Below, piece after piece: positions 35,395-46,581 of a stretch of DNA of 64,000 nucleotides. Positions within the stretch are counted from its first letter, which is position 1. Each line of letters opens with the position of its first letter. Source of the DNA: Phycisphaeraceae bacterium. Its GTDB lineage: Bacteria > Planctomycetota > Phycisphaerae > Phycisphaerales > SM1A02. The notes below the pieces were generated by a model. It had not been told where the DNA came from, searched no databases, and worked only from the letters and a program-made list of their open reading frames with translations. Made by a program: the position numbers and the translations under genes. The stretch is taken from NCBI GenBank assembly GCA_019636755.1, contig JAHBWZ010000001.1, positions 496,001 to 560,000 of the forward strand, in the 5' to 3' direction.

Positions 35395-37107
35395 ATGACT
35401 GTCCGCACATCCGTCCTCGCTGCCGCCGCCGCGGCCGGTCTGACCGCCCTCGTCGCCGCGGACTGCTACACGATCCGCCCGGTCGTCCGGACCGGCGACC
35501 CGGTGCCTGAACTCGGCGGCGCTTTCACGCACCTGGGGTATCCGCGCATCAACAGCCACGGACAGGTCGCCTTCTTCGCGCAGCGCACCGGCGAACTCGC
35601 GGTGACCGGACTCTGGTACACGGCCGACGGGGCGCCGGACACGCTGGAGCGCGTCATGGCCTCCGATCTCGCGGTGCCCGGCGCCCCGGGCGGGGCCACG
35701 TTCGGCCTGGTGTCGCCGTTCATGAGTACGCCCTCGATCAATGACGCCGGAAGCATCGCGTTCGCCGCGCCGATCCAGGGCGTTCCCGGCGACTCGCCCA
35801 ACGGGCTCTTCCGGTACATCGACGGCGTGCTGTCAAAGGTCGCGATCGCCGGCGACACGGCGCCGGGCATCGGCGGACAGGTCGTCTTCCGCCGGTTCGC
35901 CCTGGACTTCGGATTCACCGAGGACGACCGCATGTCCTTCGGTGCCCTGCTCTCGGGTCCGGGTGTGACGGCGGCCAACGACTGCACGATCTACATGCAC
36001 TGGTTCGGCGGCCTGAACCTCGTCAAGCGCGAGGGCAGCACGGCGCCGCCCCTGGGCTTCGGCTGGACCTGGGGACCGAACAGCACGTCGAACGCCCCGG
36101 ATGTGCTCAGCCTGGTGCAGATGGCGTCGACCGGCCGCGTGGGCTTCTCCTCCATGGTGAACACCGCGTCCGGTGCCACCGTCAGCCGCTACACCGGCTG
36201 GCCCGGCGCGCTCACCCACGGCACGCTCGGCGGCACGCTCTCGCCGGAGTTCCATCCGTACCTGAACGCGCAGCTCGACGGCCTGTACGGGTTGACGCTG
36301 ACCGCGACGGGGTTCACCTTCACCCACGAAGTCGACGTGAACGGCGATTCCCGGAACGGCCTCTGGCGCCACGCCGGCGGCTCGATCGAGACGATTGCCT
36401 GCGAGGGCGACGCGGGACCGCTGGGGACGTACGCGACCATCCCCCTGCACGCGCCGATCACGTCGTTCGACGGCACCGTGTTCTTCCGGGCGCGATTCGA
36501 CCTCGGCGATCCGTCCGGCGACGACGCGATCGTCCGCGGCACGCCGGGCCAGGGCGCCGTCGTCGTCCTGCGCGACGGTGACGCGGCCCCGGGCTACTGG
36601 GCCGGCGTCACCTTCCGCGACACGTTCCTGCCCCACGCCGTAGACGACGCCAACCGCCTGTACTTCCGCGGGTACGTCCAGGGCCCGGACATCACCGCGG
36701 ACATCCACGCGGGCCTCTGGCGGCTCGACCCGGACGGCTCCCTCCACCGGGTCATCCGCCAGGGCCAGTGGCTCACGCTCGGCGACGGCATCGAGCGGCA
36801 GGTGATCAACTTCTCCCTGTTCCGCGGCGCCGGACTCCAGGCCGGACATCGACCGGGCGTGAACAACCGGGGCGACGTCGCGCTGCTGGTCCAGTTCGGC
36901 GACGGATCCGATGCCATCGTCGTGGCGGCGCCGCCCGGGTGCGCCGGCGATCTCGACGACGACGGCACCGTCGGCTTCATGGACCTGCTCGCACTCCTCG
37001 CGACCTGGGGCGGATGCGACGGCTGCACCGCGGACCTGGACTGCGACGGCACCGTCGGCTTCGCGGACCTGCTTCAGCTGCTCGCGGCGTGGGGACCCTG
37101 CCCCTGA
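35395..37107 (+). CDS. Secreted NxxGxxAF-repeat protein with dockerin-like tail
   Basis: AGGAGA at 35384-35389 supports the ATG at 35395. The 570-residue protein has a signal peptide (VLAAAAAAGLTALVAA) and tandem repeats bearing the NxxGxxAF signature (NSHGQVAF, NDAGSIAF, and looser later copies) plus GDPVP and GDTAPG loops, characteristic of choice-of-anchor tandem-repeat proteins common in planctomycetes. It ends with two dockerin-like loops (DLDDDGTVGFMDLLALLATWGG and DLDCDGTVGFADLLQLLAAWG). Function is unknown; likely extracellular. Confidence 0.85.
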   Translation: MTVRTSVLAAAAAAGLTALVAADCYTIRPVVRTGDPVPELGGAFTHLGYPRINSHGQVAFFAQRTGELAVTGLWYTADGAPDTLERVMASDLAVPGAPGGATFGLVSPFMSTPSINDAGSIAFAAPIQGVPGDSPNGLFRYIDGVLSKVAIAGDTAPGIGGQVVFRRFALDFGFTEDDRMSFGALLSGPGVTAANDCTIYMHWFGGLNLVKREGSTAPPLGFGWTWGPNSTSNAPDVLSLVQMASTGRVGFSSMVNTASGATVSRYTGWPGALTHGTLGGTLSPEFHPYLNAQLDGLYGLTLTATGFTFTHEVDVNGDSRNGLWRHAGGSIETIACEGDAGPLGTYATIPLHAPITSFDGTVFFRARFDLGDPSGDDAIVRGTPGQGAVVVLRDGDAAPGYWAGVTFRDTFLPHAVDDANRLYFRGYVQGPDITADIHAGLWRLDPDGSLHRVIRQGQWLTLGDGIERQVINFSLFRGAGLQAGHRPGVNNRGDVALLVQFGDGSDAIVVAAPPGCAGDLDDDGTVGFMDLLALLATWGGCDGCTADLDCDGTVGFADLLQLLAAWGPCP

Positions 37108-37147
37108 CGCGCTTCCCGCGACGTACCTCGATCGTGGGCGGCGCGCC

Positions 37148-37576
37148 TCACGTGCCGCCCACGATCGAGGCCGTCGAGACCAGCTCCTCCAGCAGGGCCA
37201 GCGCGACCCGGCCCGGGACGCGGAACGGATCCAGCCGCGGGTGTTCCGAGTACTTCAGGACGATCGCCGCATTCACGCGGTCCAGGTCCACGCGGCCCAT
37301 GCGCCACCCGGAGAAGCGGCGCTCGGTGATCTCCGCGTAGTCCAGCAGCGTCACATCGCCGTGACGCTCGTCGCGCAGCACCGTCGCGTAGAGCCGGTTG
37401 ACCTCCTCCCGGCCGCCCTCCAGAACCTGCATGAAGACCTCGCGCCGGCAGACGCACAGGACCCCGGTGATCCCGAGTTCCGCGTTGTTCCGCCGCGACT
37501 GGGTCAGGATGCCCGCGATCACGTCATCGGTGACCGTCCCCTGGGCCCGGCTGGCGTACAGCAGTCGAACCAGCAT
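37148..37576 (-). CDS. BLUF-domain blue-light photoreceptor
   Basis: The 142-residue protein starts at 37576 after GAGGAGC. It has the BLUF residues: Tyr7 in LLYAS, Asn in NNAELGITGVL, Gln50 in FMQVLEG and Trp in FSGWRMG. BLUF domains bind FAD and switch the Tyr-Gln hydrogen-bond network under blue light. It is a single-domain form, so it should act through a partner protein. It lies 10 bp behind folE in the same direction. Confidence 0.92.
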   Translation of the reverse strand: MLVRLLYASRAQGTVTDDVIAGILTQSRRNNAELGITGVLCVCRREVFMQVLEGGREEVNRLYATVLRDERHGDVTLLDYAEITERRFSGWRMGRVDLDRVNAAIVLKYSEHPRLDPFRVPGRVALALLEELVSTASIVGGT

Positions 37577-37586
37577 GCTCTGCTCC

Positions 37587-38321
37587 TCACTTCGATCCGC
37601 TGTCGTGCAGCAGCGACAGGAACTCACGACGGAGATCCGGGTTCTTCAGGAAACTGCCGCGCATGACGCTGTTGACCATCCTGGAATCCATGTCCTTCAC
37701 CCCGCGCCACTGCATGCAGAAGTGATCCGCCCTGAGCACGATCGCCAGGCCGTCCGGACGCATCTTCTCCTGGAGAAGGTCCGCAAGCTGGATGACCGCC
37801 TCCTCCTGGATCTGCGGGCGGGCCATGACCCATTCCACCAGGCGCGCGTACTTCGACAGGCCGATCAGCGCCGAGTGCTCATTGGGCATGACGCCCACCC
37901 ACACCTGCCCGATGATCGGGCAGAGATGGTGTGAGCACGCGCTGCGGACGGTCACCGGCCCCACGATCATGAGTTCATTGAGCCGCTCGATGTTCGGGAA
38001 CTCCGTGACGGCCGGCATCGGCGTGTACCGGCCCCGGAAGACCTCGGTGATGAACATCCGCGCCACGCGGCCCGCCGTGTCCCGCGTGTTGTGATCGCCC
38101 GCCGTGTCGATGACCAGGGCGTCCAGCATCCCCTGGACGTGCGCCTCCACCTCGGCCAGCAGCGCGTCGAGTTCACCGGGCTCGATGAACGCCGCGATGC
38201 TGTCGTTCGCATGGAACCGGTGCTGCGCCTCGAGCAGGCGCCGGCGGATGCGGGCCGAGACAGGCCCGGCGTCTCCCGATGGGTCGTCGTTCGCGCGTGC
38301 GTGCATGGCCACGTCCACCAT
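37587..38321 (-). CDS. folE: GTP cyclohydrolase I
   Basis: The 244-residue protein has the zinc and active-site motif SACSHHLCPIIGQVWVGV, ERLNELMIVGPV upstream and HFCMQWRGVKDMDSRMV downstream. It converts GTP to 7,8-dihydroneopterin triphosphate for folate or pterin. The start at 38321 is an ATG preceded by a G-rich stretch; a shorter start at 38306 is possible. A non-conserved, Glu/Arg-rich N-terminal extension of about 40 residues precedes the core. Close linkage to the BLUF gene is unusual and suggests shared expression. Confidence 0.95.
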   Translation of the reverse strand: MVDVAMHARANDDPSGDAGPVSARIRRRLLEAQHRFHANDSIAAFIEPGELDALLAEVEAHVQGMLDALVIDTAGDHNTRDTAGRVARMFITEVFRGRYTPMPAVTEFPNIERLNELMIVGPVTVRSACSHHLCPIIGQVWVGVMPNEHSALIGLSKYARLVEWVMARPQIQEEAVIQLADLLQEKMRPDGLAIVLRADHFCMQWRGVKDMDSRMVNSVMRGSFLKNPDLRREFLSLLHDSGSK

Positions 38322-38428
38322 CAAGCCCCCCGGAAGCAGCCCCCGGAAGCAACGCGGGAACCAGGCCCGCGCCGGGGTCCGAGTGTACCCGCACGGGTCG
38401 CCCGTCGCGCCGCCGCCCGCGCGCCCCG

Positions 38429-39070
38429 TCACTCCGCGCCGAGCAGCGCAAGCAGCGCCTCCGCGCTGTCGATCGCCGCCTGGATCCGCATGACCACCGT
38501 CCGCGACTCGGGGACCGGGTCCGGCGCCGCGGCCAGCGTCCGGACGGCGCCCGAGCCGGCACCGGCCTGCACCAGGACCGCCTGGTCCCGCAGGGACTCG
38601 ACCACGCGCTGGACGTCCAGGTGCGCCTCGTCCATGTCCTCGAGCGCCCGGACATACCGCGCCCGGTGCAGCGTGCGTCCATCCGGGACGTCCTCGAAGT
38701 ACGTCTCACCCACGTCGCGCACCGACGCGATCCGCCGCCGCAGGTTCCACGCCTCCAGCGCCAGGCGATCGATGCTCCGGATCATCCATGCATGCGCCGC
38801 CGCCGACGGCGCCCCCGCCGCCGCCGCGTTCGCCGCCGTCATCCGGGCCACGCACGCCTCGTACGCGGCCCGTGCGTCCAGCAGCGTCCCGCGCGCCTCC
38901 GAGATCCGCAGAGAGACACGGTCCCGTTCGGATCGCGCCATCTCCTGCATCGTCACGCGGTGCAGCGACGTGCAGCCGGGCGGCAGCGTGAGTGCCGCCA
39001 GCAGCAGCACGAGGATCGGACGATGGTCTGCCCGTGGACGCCGTATCACGCGCGGCCCCTTCCCGGTCAT
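38429..39070 (-). CDS. Helical lipoprotein, DUF2959-like
   Basis: The 213-residue protein has a lipoprotein signal (LVLLLAALTLPPGC, cysteine at about 33) and a helical remainder with RRRIASVRDVGETYFEDV and a final helix (VVMRIQAAIDSAEALLALLGAE). The overall plan (lipobox, coiled helices, about 210 residues) resembles DUF2959 proteins, but I cannot confirm that family. It ends 107 bp before the folE start and diverges from the gene at 39232. Confidence 0.65.
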   Translation of the reverse strand: MTGKGPRVIRRPRADHRPILVLLLAALTLPPGCTSLHRVTMQEMARSERDRVSLRISEARGTLLDARAAYEACVARMTAANAAAAGAPSAAAHAWMIRSIDRLALEAWNLRRRIASVRDVGETYFEDVPDGRTLHRARYVRALEDMDEAHLDVQRVVESLRDQAVLVQAGAGSGAVRTLAAAPDPVPESRTVVMRIQAAIDSAEALLALLGAE

Positions 39071-39231
39071 TCGCCGGCTCTGCGTGTCACAGGGGCCATC
39101 ATATCGCGGGATTCACGGGATATACTCGGGAAACGCACCGGGCCATCCGGCGGGGCGCCCGCGCATCGGCGTGTCACCGGGCATCGTCCACCACGATGCG
39201 CTGCCGAGACGCCTGCAGAGGACGGATCGAC

Positions 39232-40602
39232 ATGTCCGATCGAGTGCTGCGTCTTCTCTGCGGAGTCGTCACCCTCGCGATCGCGATCCAGTGCGGGCGC
39301 GCGTGGTCCGATGAGACCGACCAGTTCATCCTCCCGGACCCGGCGTCGTTCGAGGACATCGGCCCGTACATCGACCTGCTCCACTACCGCGCGCTCGAAC
39401 GCGTCGTCGACGAGATGAACGCCCACGTGGAGCGTGCCCATCGGCTGTCCAGCGACCTCGCGCGCCGGGAACTGCTGGAGAGCCTGCACTCCCCGGAACG
39501 ACTCGCCGGCGCGGTCCGCCGCCATCTCGGTCAGGGCTGGGAGGTCTCATGGGCGCTCCAGACCGCGCTCCGCAGTTCCGCGGCACGCCGCGCGTATCCC
39601 GACCGGCGGCTGCTCTACCGGACCTCGGACTGGATCTACGCCACCTCGCACTTCCCGCTCGATCCCCGCCGGCTCGCGTTCCTCCTTCCCGGGCCCACGG
39701 TCAGGGTGCACGGCGTCCTCCTGGGCGTGGACAAGATCGGCCACGCATCCGATCTCGGCCACCTCTACTTCAGGTCGTACCGACGCCATCTCCGCCTCGG
39801 ACGGGACCCGGACGAAGCGCTCCGGCGCACGCTGAAGACGTACACCACCGGGATCGTCTCGGAGCGCGGCATCATCGGCGCCGTCGGCACCGGCGTGAAC
39901 TCCAACGCCGACCTGGCCTCGAACTACCTGGGCATGAAGTTCTACCTCAACATGACGGAAACGGTGATGCTCAAGGGAACGGCGCATCCCCCGCTGCTGG
40001 TGCGCATCGGTGACTTCTGGGCACTCAACCAGCACGTCCGGCCGGAGTCCGGCTTCATGGCGCCGTTCTACTCGGATCACCTGAACGAGGCGCTGAACCC
40101 GTGCATCTACGAGCGCGGCATGCGCGGGCGGATCGCGAAGCGCCTGCGCGAGGAACGCGACCGCATCCTCGCGCTCTACGCCCACGACGACGGCCGCCCC
40201 CGATCGCGCCGGGACTTCGAACGCATCGCCGCGGAACTGAGCACCTACTACGGCGAGGACTACGGACACGCCGGGATCGATCCCGTCGCCACCATCGCGA
40301 ACAGCTGCTTTCCGGAGGATGGGGAGGATGATGATGAGGCGGAGGAGGTGGAGGAGGAGGTGGATGGCGACGGATCATCCCTGCAGGTATGGAGTCCGCC
40401 GCCAGCGACGCAAGGTCGAGACGCCCGGACCCGCGTCCGGGGGGCCGTCATCACGGTCATGCCTGGACATTGTCGGCTGACCGGCGGGTGGGACGGCTGG
40501 CCAGGTCACCGGAACAGGGTCCTGGCGCACACTTGCTGGTCGATGTCCTCCGTAGCATGGCACGAGGAGCACACCAGTCCGGCATCCACGCGGTCGAAGT
40601 GA
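39232..40602 (+). CDS. Exported protein of unknown family, C-terminus running into the island
   Basis: The start at 39232 opens a signal peptide (MSDRVLRLLCGVVTLAIAIQC). The body is well conserved in character (LLGVDKIGHASDLGHLYFRSYRRHLR, GIVSERGIIGAVGTGVNSNADLASNYLGMKFY), reminiscent of proteins with a DKxxH-type motif, but I do not recognise the family. From about residue 365 the sequence turns into a strongly acidic tract (EDGEDDDEAEEVEEEV) and then a stretch with no protein character that overlaps a decayed GNAT gene in another frame. The true C-terminus therefore probably ended before about 40480 and was replaced when the island joined. Treat the last 60 or more codons as unreliable. Confidence 0.7.
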   Translation: MSDRVLRLLCGVVTLAIAIQCGRAWSDETDQFILPDPASFEDIGPYIDLLHYRALERVVDEMNAHVERAHRLSSDLARRELLESLHSPERLAGAVRRHLGQGWEVSWALQTALRSSAARRAYPDRRLLYRTSDWIYATSHFPLDPRRLAFLLPGPTVRVHGVLLGVDKIGHASDLGHLYFRSYRRHLRLGRDPDEALRRTLKTYTTGIVSERGIIGAVGTGVNSNADLASNYLGMKFYLNMTETVMLKGTAHPPLLVRIGDFWALNQHVRPESGFMAPFYSDHLNEALNPCIYERGMRGRIAKRLREERDRILALYAHDDGRPRSRRDFERIAAELSTYYGEDYGHAGIDPVATIANSCFPEDGEDDDEAEEVEEEVDGDGSSLQVWSPPPATQGRDARTRVRGAVITVMPGHCRLTGGWDGWPGHRNRVLAHTCWSMSSVAWHEEHTSPASTRSK

Positions 40603-41068
40603 TCGCCATTGACGACGCGGCGCAACGGTTCAAGGAGAAGGACACGGCGTTGGGAGGCTGGCGGATGAACCTCGCTGCATGTACCTCTGCTTGAGGGAGA
40701 CTGTGAGCGGGCTCCGGCTGGGGTGAGGTGGTGGTGACTGTGTCCGCCATCAGGGGACCACCGCACGCCTTCACCTTGTCCGGCCTCACCTCCCACCAGA
40801 ACCTCGACGCCAGTTTCGCCAGGTCGTCCTCCGAAGGCGTCTTCCCGGACTGACCAAGCAGAGCGTGGGTCTTCGCCGCGACGGAGAGCCCCATGCAGTC
40901 AATGTCACCGGCGTTCCGAAGCGCCTGTGCGACCTGTGCGATCGCAATCGAGATTCCCTGGTTTGCATTCGCCTTCGCTTTTGCGGCGCTCTCGCCCGCA
41001 TCTGTCAGGCGATAGTCGTACCGGAACCGCTCCTTGCCAGGCCTTCCAGGGTTGCTTCGCCATGCGAT
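40457..41068 (-). pseudogene. Decayed gene with winged-helix-like segment
   Basis: A continuous frame on the minus strand reads AWRSNPGRPGKERFRYDYRLTDAG, a winged-helix wing pattern, then AIAQVAQALRNAGDIDCMGLSVAAKT and SEDDLAKLASRFWWEVRPDKVKAC. It has real-protein character, but a TGA codon lies immediately before ATCGCATGG and no upstream HTH helices are in frame, so the 5' part is lost. The last 80 codons overlap the GNAT fragment antisense and are probably read-through. The family was not identified. Confidence 0.45.
40485..40726 (+). pseudogene. Decayed GNAT acetyltransferase (TacT-like toxin) fragment
   Basis: One frame reads GRLARSPEQGPGAHLLVDVL and continues ...IHAVEVIAIDDAAQRFKEK, matching the acetyl-CoA-binding motif A (QxPGA) and the following helix and strand of GNAT proteins of the TacT/AtaT toxin kind. 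After RFKEK the expected C-terminus continues in a different frame as RLADEPRCMYLCLRETV, so a frameshift has occurred near 40640. The first 70-80 residues of the family are missing. It overlaps the 3' end of the exported-protein gene and is probably a remnant at the island boundary. Confidence 0.65.
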
Positions 41069-41185
41069 TCATCCTTTGTCCTGACGCTGCACTCAAGCCG
41101 CGGTATGCTTCTGCCCGATCGATCCAGTAACCCCGCCGTGTCGAGAGGCACGGCCCGACGCCCGCGAAAGCGGGCGTCTATCTTT

Positions 41186-41430
41186 TCACGACCATTCCGC
41201 GGACCGCTGAAGCACACGTCCAGGCGCCACCCGAACCAGGCCAGGCAGTTGACTGTGCCGGAGCTTCTGCTCGCCGATCCACGAGTGCCCGTGGCACGCC
41301 TTCTTCAGCGCGTCGCTGTATCGATCCGGGGGAAACAAGGCGATCACTCGCTTCTTCGGTATGCGCGATCGCACCATCTGCACCGGCGGCACAAGGTCGC
41401 TGTCGCCGGAAAGCAGGAGCGCTGGTAACC
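41186..41430 (-). pseudogene. NYN-domain nuclease, N-terminally truncated
   Basis: The frame reads LPALLLSGDSDLVPPVQMVRS followed by a strand and helix pattern ending near KLRHSQLPGLVRV. This is the C-terminal half of a NYN/LabA-type PIN-like nuclease, with the metal-ligand SGDSDLV present. The N-terminal half is missing; homology stops at about 41430, exactly where a 23-bp direct repeat begins. It is inactive as it stands. Confidence 0.6.
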
Positions 41431-41476
41431 GGCGCCCAAAACGGACCCACATAGGCGCCGAAGACGGACCCACCTG
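41431..41476. repeat. Two tandem 23-bp repeats, possible IS21-type element end
   Basis: Units 41431-41453 and 41454-41476 share GGCGCC-AA-ACGGACCCAC. In reverse complement they read TGGGTCCG-TTT(C)-GGCGCC, similar to the multiple short repeats at IS21-family ends. They abut the truncation point of the NYN gene. No transposase is present. Confidence 0.5.
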
Positions 41477-41490
41477 GTCCAGTGCGAATC

Positions 41491-41521
41491 CCCGAGAGGA
41501 ACCCTCTTCGGAACGTTGGGA
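41491..41521. repeat. Dispersed island repeat, copy a
   Basis: CCCCGAGAGGAACCCTCTTC continues as GGAACGTTGGG, nearly identical to copy b at 55767-55797. It lies 90 bp past the stop of the NucS-like gene. Confidence 0.7.
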
Positions 41522-41610
41522 AAGACCGAAACGGCCTCGGCGGGGTCTGGAAGGCCCTCTCGGCTGGGCGAGGCGCGGGTTGACAGCCAATTCCGGGCGG
41601 CCGTTCGGGC

Positions 41611-42720
41611 TCACTTCGGATCATCCGCCACCCCGAATCGCTGCTTCAGCCGCTCGACGGTGTGGAGCCACTTCCGGGCCCTCGGCTTCGCCGCTGAGTT
41701 CTGGTTGCCGAAGAACCCCGTCTCCTTGACGGCCTCCGAGATCGGGACGGTCTTCAGCCACTCGACGCGGACGAAGTGCTCGGCCTTCTCGGGATTGGTC
41801 GCGGTCGTTGCGTGCTTCGCCGCCTTGAGCGGAAGCGAGGTGATCGGCACCTGCTTGCCGCTCCCGTCGTCCACTGTGAACTGGTCGATCGGCACGACCG
41901 GCTCCGTGACCCGGCCGACTCCGACGTACCCCGTCTTCGGGATGTTGACCCACACCCGGCTCCCGGGCTCAAGCCGCGCGAGCGTTCGCGAGTACCAGTC
42001 GCCACCTCCAGCTGAGATGAAGCCATACTTCCGAGCCTCCTCCCAATCGCGGTGCTGGTCAGCGCCGAACGACGCGTAGAACTCACCGTTCCACGGCAGC
42101 TTCTCGCGCTTGGCCTCGACCTTCTCATCCACGGCTCCCGGGTCAGCCAGCCAGGCCCGGCTCAGGTACTCGTTGGCTCCGTCACGGAACACGCGAAAGA
42201 ACACGGCGTTGATCGACACGCCGTATTCCTCCGCGAGGTAGGTGATGATCCGCTCCGAGCTGTCGTCGAGTTCCCCGGCGACGAGTACGAGCTTGTGCGA
42301 CTCGTTCAGCTCCGGCATCTCGTCGGCAGCGAATCGTTCACAGAAGGCTTCGTCAAGCGACGCCGACTTGTGCGCCGGGTGATACTTGCCGAGGAACGCA
42401 TCGAAGATGCCCGCGATGTCGTCGTCTTCGAGGCCGCGCACCCACGATCCGTAATCGAGGAGCTGCGCCACAACTTCCCGTGGCGTGCGGTCCTTCTTCA
42501 GCTCGATGACCACAAGCCGACCTTCGGAGTCGAGCGCCAGCAGGTCGATGAACTTGCCGAACGCGGTCGGCACCTGACGTCCGATGAGGAGCAGGTCGGG
42601 ATCGATCACCTTGATGTCGTCGGCGAGCACCGTCTCCAGTCGGTTCTCGCTGTTCATGCGCGTGAACTCAACGGGCTGGAGTCGATCGCCAAGTTTCCAG
42701 AGTCCTACTTCGATGGGCAT
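41611..42720 (-). CDS. NucS-like (DUF91) nuclease, last gene of the restriction operon
   Basis: The 369-residue protein starts at 42720 after GGGAGAG. Its N-terminal half carries a PD-(D/E)xK site (FIDLLALDSEGRLVVIELKK, with TPREVVAQLLDYGSWV following), as in NucS/DUF91 endonuclease domains. The C-terminal half contains GSRVWVNIPKTGYVGVGRV, a small beta-barrel-like segment. It follows hsdR by 16 bp in the same direction and is probably a nuclease effector or accessory of the operon. A standalone anti-phage nuclease is also possible. Confidence 0.78.
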   Translation of the reverse strand: MPIEVGLWKLGDRLQPVEFTRMNSENRLETVLADDIKVIDPDLLLIGRQVPTAFGKFIDLLALDSEGRLVVIELKKDRTPREVVAQLLDYGSWVRGLEDDDIAGIFDAFLGKYHPAHKSASLDEAFCERFAADEMPELNESHKLVLVAGELDDSSERIITYLAEEYGVSINAVFFRVFRDGANEYLSRAWLADPGAVDEKVEAKREKLPWNGEFYASFGADQHRDWEEARKYGFISAGGGDWYSRTLARLEPGSRVWVNIPKTGYVGVGRVTEPVVPIDQFTVDDGSGKQVPITSLPLKAAKHATTATNPEKAEHFVRVEWLKTVPISEAVKETGFFGNQNSAAKPRARKWLHTVERLKQRFGVADDPK

Positions 42721-42736
42721 GGTGCTCTCCCTTCGT

Positions 42737-45822
<3,086 letters not shown>

Positions 45823-45826
<4 letters not shown>

Positions 45827-46581
45827 GCGATCAATCCCTCCGGCGCTGCGGCTGCCTCGGGAGCCGGAGCTTCTGCCGTCGTGTCCGCGGCCACCTCCTT
45901 TGCGTCCTCGTCCGCCTCAAACCCTGCTAACCGATCGCGGTACGCCTCGATATCCACGTTGAACAGCACTTCGCTGGGGCGGTACTCCAAGCCGAAGATG
46001 CGCACCGGCTCGTGAGCCTCGTCGATCAGCGCGTTGAACTCGGGGTTGTCGTCGTACTCCAAGATCGGCGCCGGTGGCCCGGCGATAGCCTGCCGGTGCG
46101 CGCGATAGATGAAGCCGACGATCGCATCGGCGGCCTGCGCGACAAGCAGGGCCTGCATGGCTTCGAGCACCGGCGCCGGCCCATCCTTGCCGTGCGAGGC
46201 GAATCCACAATCGTTGCGCAACTCGCAGACACCGTGCATCGCCGTACTCAGTCCTCCGAGCGTCTTCCCGAGACTCTTGCGGATGTCGCCTTCCACAACG
46301 GCGCCGGGTGGCAAAAATGGCAGCAACCGCGTCACTGCCTTGAACAGCTTTGGCAACTCATCGGTGTCGGTGAATGTCGTCTGGCGCTCAGTCAGAATCG
46401 TCTTGCACGCGCTCTCGACAAGCGTCTTGGCGAGGTCGAAGGTCAGCCCGGCGTTCTCCGCGACGGCCTGCTCGATTGCCTTCACCTGTTCCTCGATGTG
46501 CAACATCCCGCCCGCGATGGCTTCGCGTGAGCCATGCATGGTGAAGGCGACGGGCACGATCGCACGCGCGAGAGGAGTCAC
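45823..46581 (-). CDS. Abortive-infection C-terminal-like protein (Abi-C family)
   Basis: The 252-residue protein starts with GTG directly after the hsdS stop. It shows the Abi-C pattern: a helical region ([23 protein letters not shown]), [16 protein letters not shown], then [29 protein letters not shown]. Members of this family occur in phage-defence loci. Its position between and overlapping hsdS and hsdR suggests that it belongs to the restriction operon. The C-terminal 80 residues are an Ala/Glu-rich tail. An ATG at 46539 is an alternative start. Confidence 0.75.

Noticed and set aside
32131-35559. 1142-codon open frame antisense to the second TPR kinase
   Set aside because: Arg/Asp/Gly-rich shadow composition and no recognisable domain, while the plus strand encodes a full kinase with TPRs.
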